Below are positions 25,703 to 34,854 of a DNA stretch of 64,000 nt, piece after piece; position 1 is the first letter of the stretch, and every line of letters begins with the position of its first letter. Made by a program: the position numbers and the translations under genes. The stretch is taken from positions 1-64,000 of the forward strand of contig NZ_MUNW01000041.1 in the NCBI RefSeq assembly GCF_002002725.1. The letters run 5' to 3'. Origin of the DNA: Sinorhizobium sp. A49 (GTDB lineage: Bacteria > Pseudomonadota > Alphaproteobacteria > Rhizobiales > Rhizobiaceae). The notes under the pieces were generated by a model. The model was not told the origin of the DNA. It was given only the letters and a program-made list of their open reading frames with translations, and searched no databases.

Positions 25703-26797
25703 TCAGGCTGCAGCTTCGCAGGCCTTGAAGGTACGCTCCAGCTTCTCGCGGTCGAGGTCGCGGCCGATGAAGACCAGCCGGCTTTCGCGCTTTTCGCCGT
25801 CTTTCCAGGCGCGCTGGTGGTCGCCCTCGATGATCATGTGCACACCCTGCACGACATAACGCTCGGCGTCGCCGGCAAAGGCAATGATGCCCTTCAGCCG
25901 CAGGATGTTCGGGCCTTCCGTCTGGGTGATCTTCTGGACCCAGGGGAAGAAGCGGTCGGGGTTCATCTCGCCGCCGCGCAGCGAAATCGACTGTACCGTC
26001 ACGTCATGGATCGGCGACGGAGCGTGGTCATGGTGGTGATGGCCATGATCATGATCGTGGTGACCATGGTCGTGATGGTGGTGGTCATGATCGTGGCCGC
26101 AGTCCGGGCCGCAGGTATGATCGTGTTCGTGGTCGTCCTGGTCGAGGAAGTGCGGATCGTTTTCCAGCGCTCTTTCGAGGTTGAACGCGCCCTGGTCGAG
26201 CACCTTGGTGAGGTCGATCTCGGAGCGCTGTGTCCGGTAGATACGGGCCGACGGATTGATGACGCGAACCGTCGCCTCGATCCGCTCCAGCTCTTCCGGG
26301 CTGACGAGGTCGGTCTTGTTGAGGAGCACGACGTCGGCAAAGGCGATCTGGTCTTCGGCCTCGCGGCTGTCCTTCAGCCGGAGCGGCAAGTGCTTGGCAT
26401 CAACAAGCGCGACGACGGCATCGAGCTCGGTCTTGGCGCGCACGTCGTCGTCCATGAAGAAGGTCTGGGCGACCGGGACCGGGTCGGCAAGGCCGGTGGT
26501 CTCGACGATGATGGCATCGAAGCGGCCGGGGCGGCGCATCAGGCCTTCCACCACGCGGATCAGGTCGCCGCGCACGGTGCAGCAGACGCAGCCGTTGTTC
26601 ATCTCGTAGATTTCCTCGTCGGATTCCACGATCAGGTCGTTGTCGATGCCGATCTCGCCGAATTCGTTGACGATGACGGCGTATTTGCGCCCGTGGTTCT
26701 CGCTGAGGATGCGGTTCAACAGCGTCGTCTTGCCGGCGCCGAGATATCCGGTGAGCACGGTGACGGGAATCGGCTTCTGCGGGGATGTTTCGGTCAT
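25703..26797 (-). CDS. COG0523 (CobW/ZigA-type) GTPase metallochaperone
   Basis: GTPase of 364 residues. The P-loop GYLGAGKT is at 17-24, the metal-binding CxCC motif CVCC at 70-73, and the NKTD guanine motif at 160-163. An extreme His/Asp/Gly-rich segment at 222-258 can bind several metal ions, and the C-terminal CobW domain ends the protein. Such proteins deliver zinc or another metal to target enzymes, often under zinc starvation. I did not find an obvious Zur box in the short promoter region. The start at 26797 (MTETSPQKP) fits the family. Confidence 0.9.
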   Translation of the reverse strand: MTETSPQKPIPVTVLTGYLGAGKTTLLNRILSENHGRKYAVIVNEFGEIGIDNDLIVESDEEIYEMNNGCVCCTVRGDLIRVVEGLMRRPGRFDAIIVETTGLADPVPVAQTFFMDDDVRAKTELDAVVALVDAKHLPLRLKDSREAEDQIAFADVVLLNKTDLVSPEELERIEATVRVINPSARIYRTQRSEIDLTKVLDQGAFNLERALENDPHFLDQDDHEHDHTCGPDCGHDHDHHHHDHGHHDHDHGHHHHDHAPSPIHDVTVQSISLRGGEMNPDRFFPWVQKITQTEGPNILRLKGIIAFAGDAERYVVQGVHMIIEGDHQRAWKDGEKRESRLVFIGRDLDREKLERTFKACEAAA

Positions 26798-26995
26798 GGG
26801 AACCTCTGGGATCTCGGGATGCGGGGAGCGGGCATCCATGTCGCGTTTCATATAGGAGATGCGGCGGCGATGCGCAAATGGCCAAGCCCATTTTGGCCGC
26901 CCATTCGGTGCCACCAAGACGCGCGAACCGGGCAGCGATAACGCTCCTTTCATCAAAATCAGGGAGAGTCCGCGTCCTATTGAAGGGGTGCATGC

Positions 26996-28087
26996 GTGAA
27001 GACGATTTCCATCAACGGCCGGTTCCTCACCCAGCCGCTCACCGGGGTGCAGCGCTTTGCCCGCGAAATCACCCGCGCGCTGGATGCCCGCATCGCGGCC
27101 GGCGACGTGCCCGCGGCGCTGAAGGATGTGCGCTGGCGGTTGCTGGCGCCGGCATCCGCACCGGATGACCTGCCGCTGTCGGCGATATCGATCGAACGTT
27201 TCGGCTCAGGCCCCGGCCATCTCTGGGAGCAGGGGCCGCTCTATTGGCGGGCGCGGCGCGACACGCTGATCGGCCTCGGCGGCAGCGGACCGGTGCTGCA
27301 TTCCGACCAGGTGGTGGTGATCCACGACGTCACGCTCTTTCGCCACCCGGCATCCTTCGGTCGCGGCTACCGCCTGTTCCATGGCGCGCTCGGCTACATC
27401 CTGACGCGGCGCGCAAAGATCTGCACGGTTTCGTATTTTTCGCGCGGCGAACTGGCGGATGTCTTTCGCGTCCCGGCATCGGGCATCGATGTGATCTACA
27501 ATGCCACCGACCACTTTTCCGGCCTTCAGCCGGACCGGGATATCGTCGCCAAGCTCGGGCTTGCGGATACCCCTTTCTTCCTTCTTGTCGGCACCTTGAA
27601 GCCCAACAAGAATGTCGAGTTCGCAGTGCGCGCCTTCGAGGCCTTGGGGGATACCGGCAGTAAGCTCGTGGTTGTCGGCGGCACGGACCCCAGCGTTTTT
27701 CGTGACATCGCCCCGGCCTCGCGCGGCAATCTGATCTTCTCAGGGCGATTGACCGACGCGGAAATCGCCGGGCTGCAGCGCCAGGCAACCGCCTTCCTGT
27801 TTCCGAGCCTTTACGAAGGCTTCGGCATCCCGCCGCTTGAAGCAATGACACAAGGGTGCCCGGTGCTCGCCGCCGACATACCGCCGGTCCGCGAAGCCTG
27901 CGGCGAGGCGGCCCTCTATTTCGATCCGACGAAGCCGGAAACGCTGGTCGAGGCGATGCAGACGATATCCGCCGATGGCGCACTTCGGCGGCAGCTTGCG
28001 CGCGCCGGGCATGACAATGCCGAGCGGTTCTCCTGGAGCGGAAGTGCGGTCGTTCTCCTCAACCTGCTGGCCGCAGGGCGGGGCTGA
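26996..28087 (+). CDS. GT4 family glycosyltransferase
   Basis: Glycosyltransferase of 363 residues, GT-B fold. The C-terminal domain has LVGTLKPNKN and the EX7E-type donor site FLFPSLYEGFGIPPLEAM. It begins with GTG after an aagggg ribosome site. Sugar and acceptor are unknown; surface polysaccharide synthesis is likely given the nearby GT2 and flippase genes. Its 3' end faces the GT2 gene with a 31-base gap. Confidence 0.87.
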   Translation: MKTISINGRFLTQPLTGVQRFAREITRALDARIAAGDVPAALKDVRWRLLAPASAPDDLPLSAISIERFGSGPGHLWEQGPLYWRARRDTLIGLGGSGPVLHSDQVVVIHDVTLFRHPASFGRGYRLFHGALGYILTRRAKICTVSYFSRGELADVFRVPASGIDVIYNATDHFSGLQPDRDIVAKLGLADTPFFLLVGTLKPNKNVEFAVRAFEALGDTGSKLVVVGGTDPSVFRDIAPASRGNLIFSGRLTDAEIAGLQRQATAFLFPSLYEGFGIPPLEAMTQGCPVLAADIPPVREACGEAALYFDPTKPETLVEAMQTISADGALRRQLARAGHDNAERFSWSGSAVVLLNLLAAGRG

Positions 28088-28118
28088 CCAGCTTGCCTGG
28101 CCGGAGCTGAATGCCCGA

Positions 28119-28997
28119 TCAGAGTTCGAGCATGCGCTGCGGGTCGATCCTGCCGCGCAGGAAATCGGCGAAGGCGATGAGGTTTCCCTTGAGCCGACCG
28201 CGTCGATCAACGAGCCCTTGAGACCTCAGGCTGCCGATCGTGTTTGCTGCGACGTTGCTACCCATGAGGTGGAGGGTCCACCTCAGGCTGACGCTGCCCT
28301 TGCGCAAGAGATAGAGCGGGTTGGCCACCTGAGAGTAGCCGAAGCGCAGGCCCGACGTGCGGCCGCGTTTGTTGCCGAGATGGACGCCGCGCAGAGCGCT
28401 GCTGCGCACGATGCGGCCGTGGCGGGCGAGGCGGCGGCAGAAGTCGACATCTTCCTGCCAGCCATAGAGCGGCAGTCGCTCGTCGAAACGGGTGCCGTCG
28501 GCTTCGATGGCCGAACAGCGAAAGGCCATGTTGCAGCCATAGGCGTTGAAAACGGGCTCCAGGGTGGCCTTTCTCGCCGTCACCCGATCGCGCGCGAGGA
28601 TTTCCAGACCTTCCGTGACCGGGATGCCCGGTCCGTGAATGCCATCGGCCAACACCAATCCGGTCGCCACGGCAATGTCGGTCTGGCTCTGGAAGAGCGT
28701 TTCGACCTCAGAGAGAAAATTGTGCTGGGGCAGGAAGTCGTCATCGAAAAACACGATGACATCGGCATTGCCTGCCCGATCGAGGATGGCGTTGCGTTGG
28801 GCGCAGGACCCTTTGCTGCCCGTGACCAGGGTGACTTGCGCTGTGAGCGTTTTGAGAAAGTCGAGATCGACATCGTCAGGCGAAGACGGGCAGACGAGGA
28901 TGGCGTCCGCTTGGCGCACCTGGCGGGTCAGATGCAGCAGCGTTTCGGACAGCACGTCGCGGCGACCCGCCGTGGCTATTCCGACAATGATCTTCAT
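28119..28997 (-). CDS. GT2 family glycosyltransferase
   Basis: Protein of 292 residues with the GT-A fold: VGIATAGRRDVLSETL at the N-terminus, a DxD-type metal motif in VFFDDDF, and a WQEDVDFCRRL segment that supplies the catalytic acid region. No membrane helix is obvious, so the protein is soluble or peripheral. It lies downstream of the flippase gene on the same strand and may be co-transcribed with it. Confidence 0.87.
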   Translation of the reverse strand: MKIIVGIATAGRRDVLSETLLHLTRQVRQADAILVCPSSPDDVDLDFLKTLTAQVTLVTGSKGSCAQRNAILDRAGNADVIVFFDDDFLPQHNFLSEVETLFQSQTDIAVATGLVLADGIHGPGIPVTEGLEILARDRVTARKATLEPVFNAYGCNMAFRCSAIEADGTRFDERLPLYGWQEDVDFCRRLARHGRIVRSSALRGVHLGNKRGRTSGLRFGYSQVANPLYLLRKGSVSLRWTLHLMGSNVAANTIGSLRSQGLVDRRGRLKGNLIAFADFLRGRIDPQRMLEL

Positions 28998-29087
28998 GGT
29001 GTTCTTCGCCTCTCGGTTTGCCCAGATCTAAACCGAAAGAGGTTCAGTTTTCCTTATCGCGGCCGGCTTCGTTTTTCACGCCCGGGG

Positions 29088-30485
29088 TCACGCGGCGTTT
29101 GAAGCGTGCATGCCGAGCCGCAGTCGATTGAGCGCGAGCAGGCAGCAAGTTCCGCCGACGACGATCCCGGCCGCGGTGGCGACGTAAGCGGACTGATACG
29201 ACAGCACGAAGGTGACAATCGTCACTCCGAGGCCCGCGGCGGCGAGAAGGACGGGTGGCCAGGTGAAATCATAGGGCAGGGTGGTCATCAGGCGCAGGCC
29301 GATCAAAGATGCGAGTGTAGCGCCGAGCGCGCCGCCCGCCATCAGCGCGGCGGCACTTGGCGCCAGCAGGAAGCCGGCGGCAAGGGCGCCCAGATTGAGC
29401 AGTGCGCAGTCGATGGCGGCGAGCGCGAAGATCGCGGTCAGGCGCTGCTTCAGGTGCAGCGGCGTCGGCAGCATGATCTGGGTCAGGACGCGGACGAGCG
29501 AAAGGAGGATGACGAACGGGGCCGTCGCGAGGAAGCCGGCCTGAAGGTCGGGGCTGATCACCAACCATGTCGCCGGCGTGAGCACAGCGAAGATGCTCGC
29601 CGCCATCATCAGCGCGAAGCTGGTCAGCAGCGCATAGTATTGTCCGAGCTGGCGGCGGAGCGCCGGGGCGTCGCTGCCGGTGTCGTGCGCAGCGACGATT
29701 TCGGGATACTGGATCGCCTGCAGGGCAGAGACGATCAGCACGAAGGGGCGTTGCAACAGGTCGAGCGCAAGCAGCGCACCGGCCGCACCGGCCGGCCCGA
29801 GGACCGAGGTGAAGATCGCCTTCAGCGCAAGCGGCGCGAACATCGAGGCGGTGGCGGCGCCGGCCGAAACGCTGCCGTAGACGAGGTGCTTTTTCACCCG
29901 CGCCATGTCGAGCGGTGTTGCAGGTCGCGGACCGGATCTGCGCGACAGCAGTGCTGCGATCAGGGCGTAGAGGGCATAACCGCCAAGCAGGCCCGCGACC
30001 GTCGAAATGAAGCTTGGTGCGATGAGCGCACCGATCAACGTCCCTGCTGCCAGGATAGTGGCGCGGGAGCCCTGCAGCACCGAGAAGGCCCGAAAATCCT
30101 GGCGGAAGCGCAGCATGGTCAGGTGCAGGTCGCTGCCGCCTTGGGCGACGGCAACGAGACCGCCGACCAGTGCCACCAGCGGCGTCACACCAAAGGCGAG
30201 CGACACGGCAGCAGCGACAAGGCAAAATAGCGCGCAGGCGGCGGCCTCGGCCACGATCGTTCGCCGCTCCGCCGCTTCGCTTTGCGCCGTCTGGCCGGGA
30301 TAAAACCGCATGCAGGAGTAACGCACCCACTCGAAGGCGGCGATCGCGCCGAACTGGCTGAGCGAGATGAACAGCGAATAGGCGGCATAGTCGACCGGGG
30401 CCAGCCAATGGGCGACGATGATCAACAGGCCGAAGGCGATCAGGGCCTGATAGAAATAGGCGCCGAGCGCGATGATCTTCGCCAT
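29088..30485 (-). CDS. Polysaccharide flippase/transporter (MATE-like, Wzx-type)
   Basis: Membrane protein of 465 residues with about 12-14 hydrophobic helices spread evenly. It resembles oligosaccharide flippases of the MVF/MATE superfamily (start MAKIIALGAYFYQALIAFG, FEWVRYSCMRFYPG). It probably moves a lipid-linked sugar across the inner membrane for exopolysaccharide or O-antigen. With the GT2 and GT4 genes it forms a small polysaccharide cluster lacking a polymerase. Confidence 0.8.
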   Translation of the reverse strand: MAKIIALGAYFYQALIAFGLLIIVAHWLAPVDYAAYSLFISLSQFGAIAAFEWVRYSCMRFYPGQTAQSEAAERRTIVAEAAACALFCLVAAAVSLAFGVTPLVALVGGLVAVAQGGSDLHLTMLRFRQDFRAFSVLQGSRATILAAGTLIGALIAPSFISTVAGLLGGYALYALIAALLSRRSGPRPATPLDMARVKKHLVYGSVSAGAATASMFAPLALKAIFTSVLGPAGAAGALLALDLLQRPFVLIVSALQAIQYPEIVAAHDTGSDAPALRRQLGQYYALLTSFALMMAASIFAVLTPATWLVISPDLQAGFLATAPFVILLSLVRVLTQIMLPTPLHLKQRLTAIFALAAIDCALLNLGALAAGFLLAPSAAALMAGGALGATLASLIGLRLMTTLPYDFTWPPVLLAAAGLGVTIVTFVLSYQSAYVATAAGIVVGGTCCLLALNRLRLGMHASNAA

Positions 30486-30586
30486 GAGATTTTCGGCTTG
30501 ACGCCGCCTGTCGTCGTTTGCTGCTGTCCATGCTGATAGCGCAAAAGCACAAACAAAGTGTTTGCCGTCGCGAGTTGCCCGGTCGC

Positions 30587-31378
30587 TCAGGCGAATTCGG
30601 CCATGTCGAACTCGGCGACATCGGTCAGAAGTTCGATCACGCCCTTGACCGCATGGGCCAGCAATTGTTCGCCGCGCGCGGCGGTGGCGGCGGATGCATT
30701 GCCGGCCACACCCTCGCGGTTGAGATCGGACATCTTCCAGCCGAAGGCATGCGGGCCATAGGCGCGCAAATGCCGGAAGCGTCCAGCGTAGTCGCTCTGG
30801 CGCGAGGGGAAGGCGCGGGCCTTTTCCATGTCAACCTTGTTCGGATGCAGCGCCAGCATCACCGAGGTCTCGATATCGCCGCCGTGAATGTCGATCGCCT
30901 TGTCTTCGGGTGCGATCCAGCCATCCGGCTGGCCGAAGCGGGTCCAGCTGGTCGCCACCGCCAGCATGCCGAAACGCACCCGCGCTTCGGTCGCAACGAT
31001 CGTCATCAGGGGCGAATTGCCGCCATGGGCGTTCAGCATCACGAATTTGCGGATGCCGAGAGCGTGCAGGTCCTCGGCGATGCCGAGCCAGCGGCGCACG
31101 GCCTCGTCGTAGCCGAGCGACCGGCTGCCGGCGATATCCATATGCTCGATCGAATAGCCGGCCGGTTCTGTCGGCAGGAAGGTCACGGGAAGGGTATTGG
31201 GCAGGGCGGCGATTGCGCGCCCGACGATGCCCTCGGCGATCAGCGTATCGGTATCGAAAGGCAGATGCGGGCCATGCTGTTCGTGGGCGCCGAGCGGCAG
31301 CACGGCGATCCAGTCGCACCGGGCCTCTCGCGGAAGATCGTTCGAATTGTCCTGCCATCGCGCCTGGGGCATCGACAT
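30587..31378 (-). CDS. Creatininase family amidohydrolase
   Basis: Protein of 263 residues with the zinc-binding signature LPLGAHEQHGPHLPFDTDT (metal ligands around E33, H35 and D44), later MLNAHGGNSP, and IHGGDIETS. The family includes creatininase, formamide hydrolases and the mycofactocin peptidase; the physiological substrate here is open. The start at 31378 follows a purine stretch. It is divergent from the MarR gene, which may regulate it. Confidence 0.87.
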   Translation of the reverse strand: MSMPQARWQDNSNDLPREARCDWIAVLPLGAHEQHGPHLPFDTDTLIAEGIVGRAIAALPNTLPVTFLPTEPAGYSIEHMDIAGSRSLGYDEAVRRWLGIAEDLHALGIRKFVMLNAHGGNSPLMTIVATEARVRFGMLAVATSWTRFGQPDGWIAPEDKAIDIHGGDIETSVMLALHPNKVDMEKARAFPSRQSDYAGRFRHLRAYGPHAFGWKMSDLNREGVAGNASAATAARGEQLLAHAVKGVIELLTDVAEFDMAEFA

Positions 31379-31426
31379 TTCTCTTCGATCCTTCACGTCA
31401 ATTGTCGTAGAAATGTTATTTGAGTC

Positions 31427-31452
31427 ATACAGTTCGTAATCGCAAGCTGTAT
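31427..31452. promoter_or_regulatory. Candidate MarR operator in the divergent promoter
   Basis: The inverted repeat atacag ... ctgtat has arms of 6 bp separated by 14 bases, between the divergent creatininase and MarR genes. The centre is also partly symmetric. Position fits an autoregulatory MarR site; the arms are short. Confidence 0.4.
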
Positions 31453-31491
31453 TGCTATAAATGTCTGAGACGGGATTCGGCAGGAGGTCCA

Positions 31492-31989
31492 ATGGGCAAG
31501 AAGAACAAGGCCGAAAAGAAAGGCAAGAACGGCAAGAAGAAGGACGAGCTTCTGGCCGAACCGAACGATCTCGCCTCGATCCTTGTGCAGGCGGCGCGTT
31601 CCATGCGTACCGTTCTGTCGCGCAATCTGCTCGAAAGTGGCCTCTATGCCGGCCAGGACGGCGTCATGCTGGCGCTTGCCGAAACGGACGGGCTGACGGC
31701 GGGCGGGCTTGCGGCCAAGCTCGGCGTCAAGGCGCCGACGATGACCCGCACCATCGGCCGCATGGAAGCGCAGGGCTTCCTCGAACGCCGGGCTGACGAT
31801 GACGATGCGCGGCTGACCAAGGTCTTCCTCACCGAGCCCGGGCGCAACCGGCTGCAGACGATCGCCGAGGCCGGGCAGCATTCGGAAAACCTCGCCACGC
31901 GCGGCTTGACCGACAAGCAGGTGCGCACGCTGATGAAGCTTTTGCGGGCCGTCGACAGCAATCTGCAGGCCGCACGGGCCGCCGACTGA
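31492..31989 (+). CDS. MarR family regulator with Lys-rich N-terminal tail
   Basis: Regulator of 165 residues. The winged helix covers ~20-140, with LTAGGLAAKLGVKAPTMTRTIG as the recognition segment and ERRADDDDARLTKVFLTEPG as the wing. The first 17 residues are nearly all lysine, glycine, asparagine and glutamate, an unusual basic tail that could add nonspecific DNA affinity. The start at 31492 has a perfect aggagg ribosome site. It is divergent from the creatininase gene. Confidence 0.9.
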   Translation: MGKKNKAEKKGKNGKKKDELLAEPNDLASILVQAARSMRTVLSRNLLESGLYAGQDGVMLALAETDGLTAGGLAAKLGVKAPTMTRTIGRMEAQGFLERRADDDDARLTKVFLTEPGRNRLQTIAEAGQHSENLATRGLTDKQVRTLMKLLRAVDSNLQAARAAD

Positions 31990-32018
31990 ACGTCGTTTCA
32001 CGGCGTATTGCGGCGGGG

Positions 32019-32035
32019 ATTTAAACAGTTTAAAT
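32019..32035. promoter_or_regulatory. Perfect palindromic operator upstream of the LacI-type regulator
   Basis: The 17-bp palindrome atttaaac-a-gtttaaat lies 48 bases before the regulator start. Two similar half sites follow (atttaaaa at 32039 and cttaaac near 32066). LacI-family proteins bind such odd-centred palindromes, so autoregulation is likely. Confidence 0.65.
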
Positions 32036-32082
32036 AGGATTTAAAATTGAGGGTAGGCAACAAGGCTTAAACAGGGGGCATC

Positions 32083-33105
32083 GTGGCGCAAAAGGTCAAG
32101 CTTTCGACGATCGCGGAAACACTCGGTCTTTCGACTGCAACAGTATCCCTCGCATTGCGTGACAGCCCGTTGGTGGCGATCCTCACACGCGACAAGATCA
32201 AGGAACAGGCCCGCGCCCTCGGTTATATCTACAACCGCCGTGCCGCCAGCCTCAGGACGTCGCGCTCCGGCATCATCGGCGTCGTCGTGCACGACATCAT
32301 GAACCCGTTCTACGGGGAAATCCTGAAGGCGATCGAAGCGGAGCTCGACCGCGACAAGCAGACCTTCATCCTTTCCAACCATTACGATTCGGTCGACAAG
32401 CAGCGCGACTTCATCGAGACGCTGCTACAGCTCGGCGGTGACGGCGTCATCATGTCGCCGGCCATCGGCACCCCGCCCGAGGATATCCAGCTTGCCGAGG
32501 ACAATGGCATGCCGGCGATCCTGATCGCCCGCTCGATTGAGGGGCTCGACGTGCCGATCTTCCGCGGCGACGATGCCTATGGCATCTCGCTGGCGACCAA
32601 TCATCTGATCGGCCTCGGCCACCGCTGTATCGCCATGGTCGGCGGCACCGACCAGACCTCAACCGGTCGCGACCGCTACCAGGGTTATGTCAACGCCCTG
32701 CGCAAGGCCAACATCGAGGTCGATCCGGAGCTGCGCATTCCTGGGCCCCGCTCCAAGCAGGGCGGCTTCGAGGCGGCGGTGCATCTTTTGTCGCTGCCGC
32801 AGAAGCCGACCGCGGTCGTTTGCTGGAACGATCTGGTGGCGATCGGCATGATGAACGGCATCGCCCGTGCAGGCCTTGTTCCCGGTGTAGATATCTCCGT
32901 CACCGGCTACGATGACCTCGAGGAGGCATCGATCGCGACGCCGGCCTTGACCACCGTGTGGAACGGCCAGGCCGATGTCGGCCGCAGTGCGGCGCGCGCG
33001 CTTCTCGACAAGCTTTCCGGCAGCCACGAGCCTGACGGTATCCACCTGATCAAGCCGGAAATGCGCATCCGCCAGTCGACCGGCCCGTTGCGCGTCCCCG
33101 CCTGA
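32083..33105 (+). CDS. LacI family transcriptional regulator
   Basis: Regulator of 340 residues. The DNA-binding domain is at the N-terminus (KLSTIAETLGLSTATVSLALR), with the hinge helix and a periplasmic-binding-like core following (SGIIGVVVHDIMNPFYGEIL). It begins with GTG after an aggggg ribosome site. The downstream hydroxyacid dehydrogenase starts 25 bases later and is probably its target or operon partner. The ligand is unknown. Confidence 0.92.
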   Translation: MAQKVKLSTIAETLGLSTATVSLALRDSPLVAILTRDKIKEQARALGYIYNRRAASLRTSRSGIIGVVVHDIMNPFYGEILKAIEAELDRDKQTFILSNHYDSVDKQRDFIETLLQLGGDGVIMSPAIGTPPEDIQLAEDNGMPAILIARSIEGLDVPIFRGDDAYGISLATNHLIGLGHRCIAMVGGTDQTSTGRDRYQGYVNALRKANIEVDPELRIPGPRSKQGGFEAAVHLLSLPQKPTAVVCWNDLVAIGMMNGIARAGLVPGVDISVTGYDDLEEASIATPALTTVWNGQADVGRSAARALLDKLSGSHEPDGIHLIKPEMRIRQSTGPLRVPA

Positions 33106-33130
33106 AGATATCCCCATACCAGGAGTGCCC

Positions 33131-34099
33131 ATGTCCGCGAGCCTTCCCCGCATCCTCGTGCCCGGAAAAATCAACGAGCGGGTGCTGCAGCGGCTGCCCG
33201 AGATGTTTGAAATCGTCCGACTGGAGCGTCCGGACGCCAGTCTGGTGACGGCCGATATGGCCGATATCAAGGGCATCGCCGTTTCCGGGCGCGTGCCTGC
33301 CGACCTGATGGATGCGCTGCCCGGCCTCGAAGTCGTCGCCAATTTCGGCGTCGGTTATGACGGGGTCGACGTGAAACATGCGGCCTCCAAGGGCATCGTC
33401 GTCACCAACACGCCCGATGTGCTGAGCGAAGAGGTTGCCGACACGGCAATCGGCCTGCTGATCAACACCCTGCGCCAGTTGCCGCAGGCGGAAGAGTGGT
33501 TGCGGCAGGGACGCTGGGTGCGGGAGGGTGCTTTCCCGCTGTCGCCCTTGTCGCTGCGCGGCCGCACGGTCGGGCTCTACGGCCTCGGGCGCATCGGGCT
33601 TGCCATTGCCAAGCGGCTCGAAGCCTTCGGTGTGTCGGTCGCCTACCATACGCGCAACGCACGCGAGGGCCTTGGTTACGCCTATCATCCGACACTCGTA
33701 GGCCTTTCTCAGGCCGTGGATACGCTTGTCGTCATCGTTCCCGGTACCGAGGCGACGCGAAAGACGGTCAATGCCGAAGTGCTTTCGGCGCTCGGAAAGA
33801 ATGGTGTTCTCATCAATGTCGGGCGCGGCTCGACCGTGGACGAGGCAGCGCTGGTCGAAGCCCTCGAGAAGGGCGTAATCGCCGGGGCGGGGCTCGACGT
33901 TTTCGACAACGAACCGCATGTGCCGGATGCGTTGCTGGCGCTGCCGAATGTCTCGCTGTTGCCGCATGTGGCATCGGCTTCGGTCGTCACCCGCAACGCC
34001 ATGGCGGATCTGGTGGTCGACAACCTCAAGGCCTGGTTTTCGACCGGCAAGGCGCTGACGCCGGTGCCGGAAACGCCTTTCGAGCGACGTTCCCGTTAG
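33131..34099 (+). CDS. D-2-hydroxyacid dehydrogenase (hydroxypyruvate/glyoxylate reductase type)
   Basis: Protein of 322 residues. The nucleotide motif is GLGRIG at 151-156 and the catalytic triad is R232, E261 and H279. The family reduces 2-keto acids such as hydroxypyruvate or glyoxylate with NAD(P)H. The ATG at 33131 follows aggag at ideal distance; a GTG two codons earlier is less likely. Its stop overlaps the stop of the convergent hydrolase gene (tta shared on opposite strands). Confidence 0.9.
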   Translation: MSASLPRILVPGKINERVLQRLPEMFEIVRLERPDASLVTADMADIKGIAVSGRVPADLMDALPGLEVVANFGVGYDGVDVKHAASKGIVVTNTPDVLSEEVADTAIGLLINTLRQLPQAEEWLRQGRWVREGAFPLSPLSLRGRTVGLYGLGRIGLAIAKRLEAFGVSVAYHTRNAREGLGYAYHPTLVGLSQAVDTLVVIVPGTEATRKTVNAEVLSALGKNGVLINVGRGSTVDEAALVEALEKGVIAGAGLDVFDNEPHVPDALLALPNVSLLPHVASASVVTRNAMADLVVDNLKAWFSTGKALTPVPETPFERRSR

Positions 34100-34854
34100 G
34101 CCGCCATACGGCGCGCGGCATAGGCGCGAACGGCATCGCCGAAAGCCCTGAACAGGCTCGCCGACGGAGCGTCCGTGCGCACCCAGTATTCCGGATGCCA
34201 TTGAACGCCGACGGCGAAAGCCTTGGCGCCGATCACCGAGACCGCCTCGATCGTGCCATCGTCGGCAACCGCTTCGACGGCGAGACGCGGCGCGGCGGCG
34301 CCGATCGCCTGGCGATGCAGGGAATTGACGCGCACGCGGCCGGCACCCACCACGGGCGCAAGACAGCTGCCTTCCTTGACGACCACGTCCTGGCGGATCC
34401 CATAGGCGACGTCCAGCTCCGAAACGTCGGGCTTGCGATGGTCCCAAACGCCGGGCTGCTCCTGGATTTCCGTTGCAAGCGTGCCGCCGAGAGCGACGTT
34501 CAGCTCCTGGATGCCGCGGCAGATGGCAAAGAGCGGCACGCCACGCTCAAGCGCGCGCCGGATCAAAGGCAGGCTCGTGGCATCGCGGCCGGGATCGAAG
34601 GGGCCGTCGGTGTCCTTTGCCTCGCGGCCATAGAGCGAGGGATGAACGTTGGAGCGGGCGCCGCTTGCCAAAACGCCGTCGACACGATCGAGGATCTCGT
34701 CGATATCGTTGCCGGTCTCGAGCGCCGGAATGAGGAAGGGCATGACGCCGGCGCCTTCAACGGCGGCGCGGACATATTGATTGGCAACGACATGCCAGAC
34801 ATTGCCGTCGAATTCGCGGAAATCGCAGGGGATGGCAACGACAGGTTTCGACAT
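34096..34854 (-). CDS. Gamma-glutamyl-gamma-aminobutyrate hydrolase family (peptidase C26)
   Basis: Class I glutamine-amidotransferase-like hydrolase of 252 residues. The nucleophile is C112 in FAICRGIQELN and the rest of the triad is H220 and E222 in WHPEYW. PuuD-type members cut gamma-glutamyl-GABA in putrescine breakdown, which would complement the odc gene in this window, though they are not linked. The start at 34854 is chosen from two adjacent ATGs by spacing to gga g in the ribosome site. Confidence 0.87.
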   Translation of the reverse strand: MSKPVVAIPCDFREFDGNVWHVVANQYVRAAVEGAGVMPFLIPALETGNDIDEILDRVDGVLASGARSNVHPSLYGREAKDTDGPFDPGRDATSLPLIRRALERGVPLFAICRGIQELNVALGGTLATEIQEQPGVWDHRKPDVSELDVAYGIRQDVVVKEGSCLAPVVGAGRVRVNSLHRQAIGAAAPRLAVEAVADDGTIEAVSVIGAKAFAVGVQWHPEYWVRTDAPSASLFRAFGDAVRAYAARRMAA

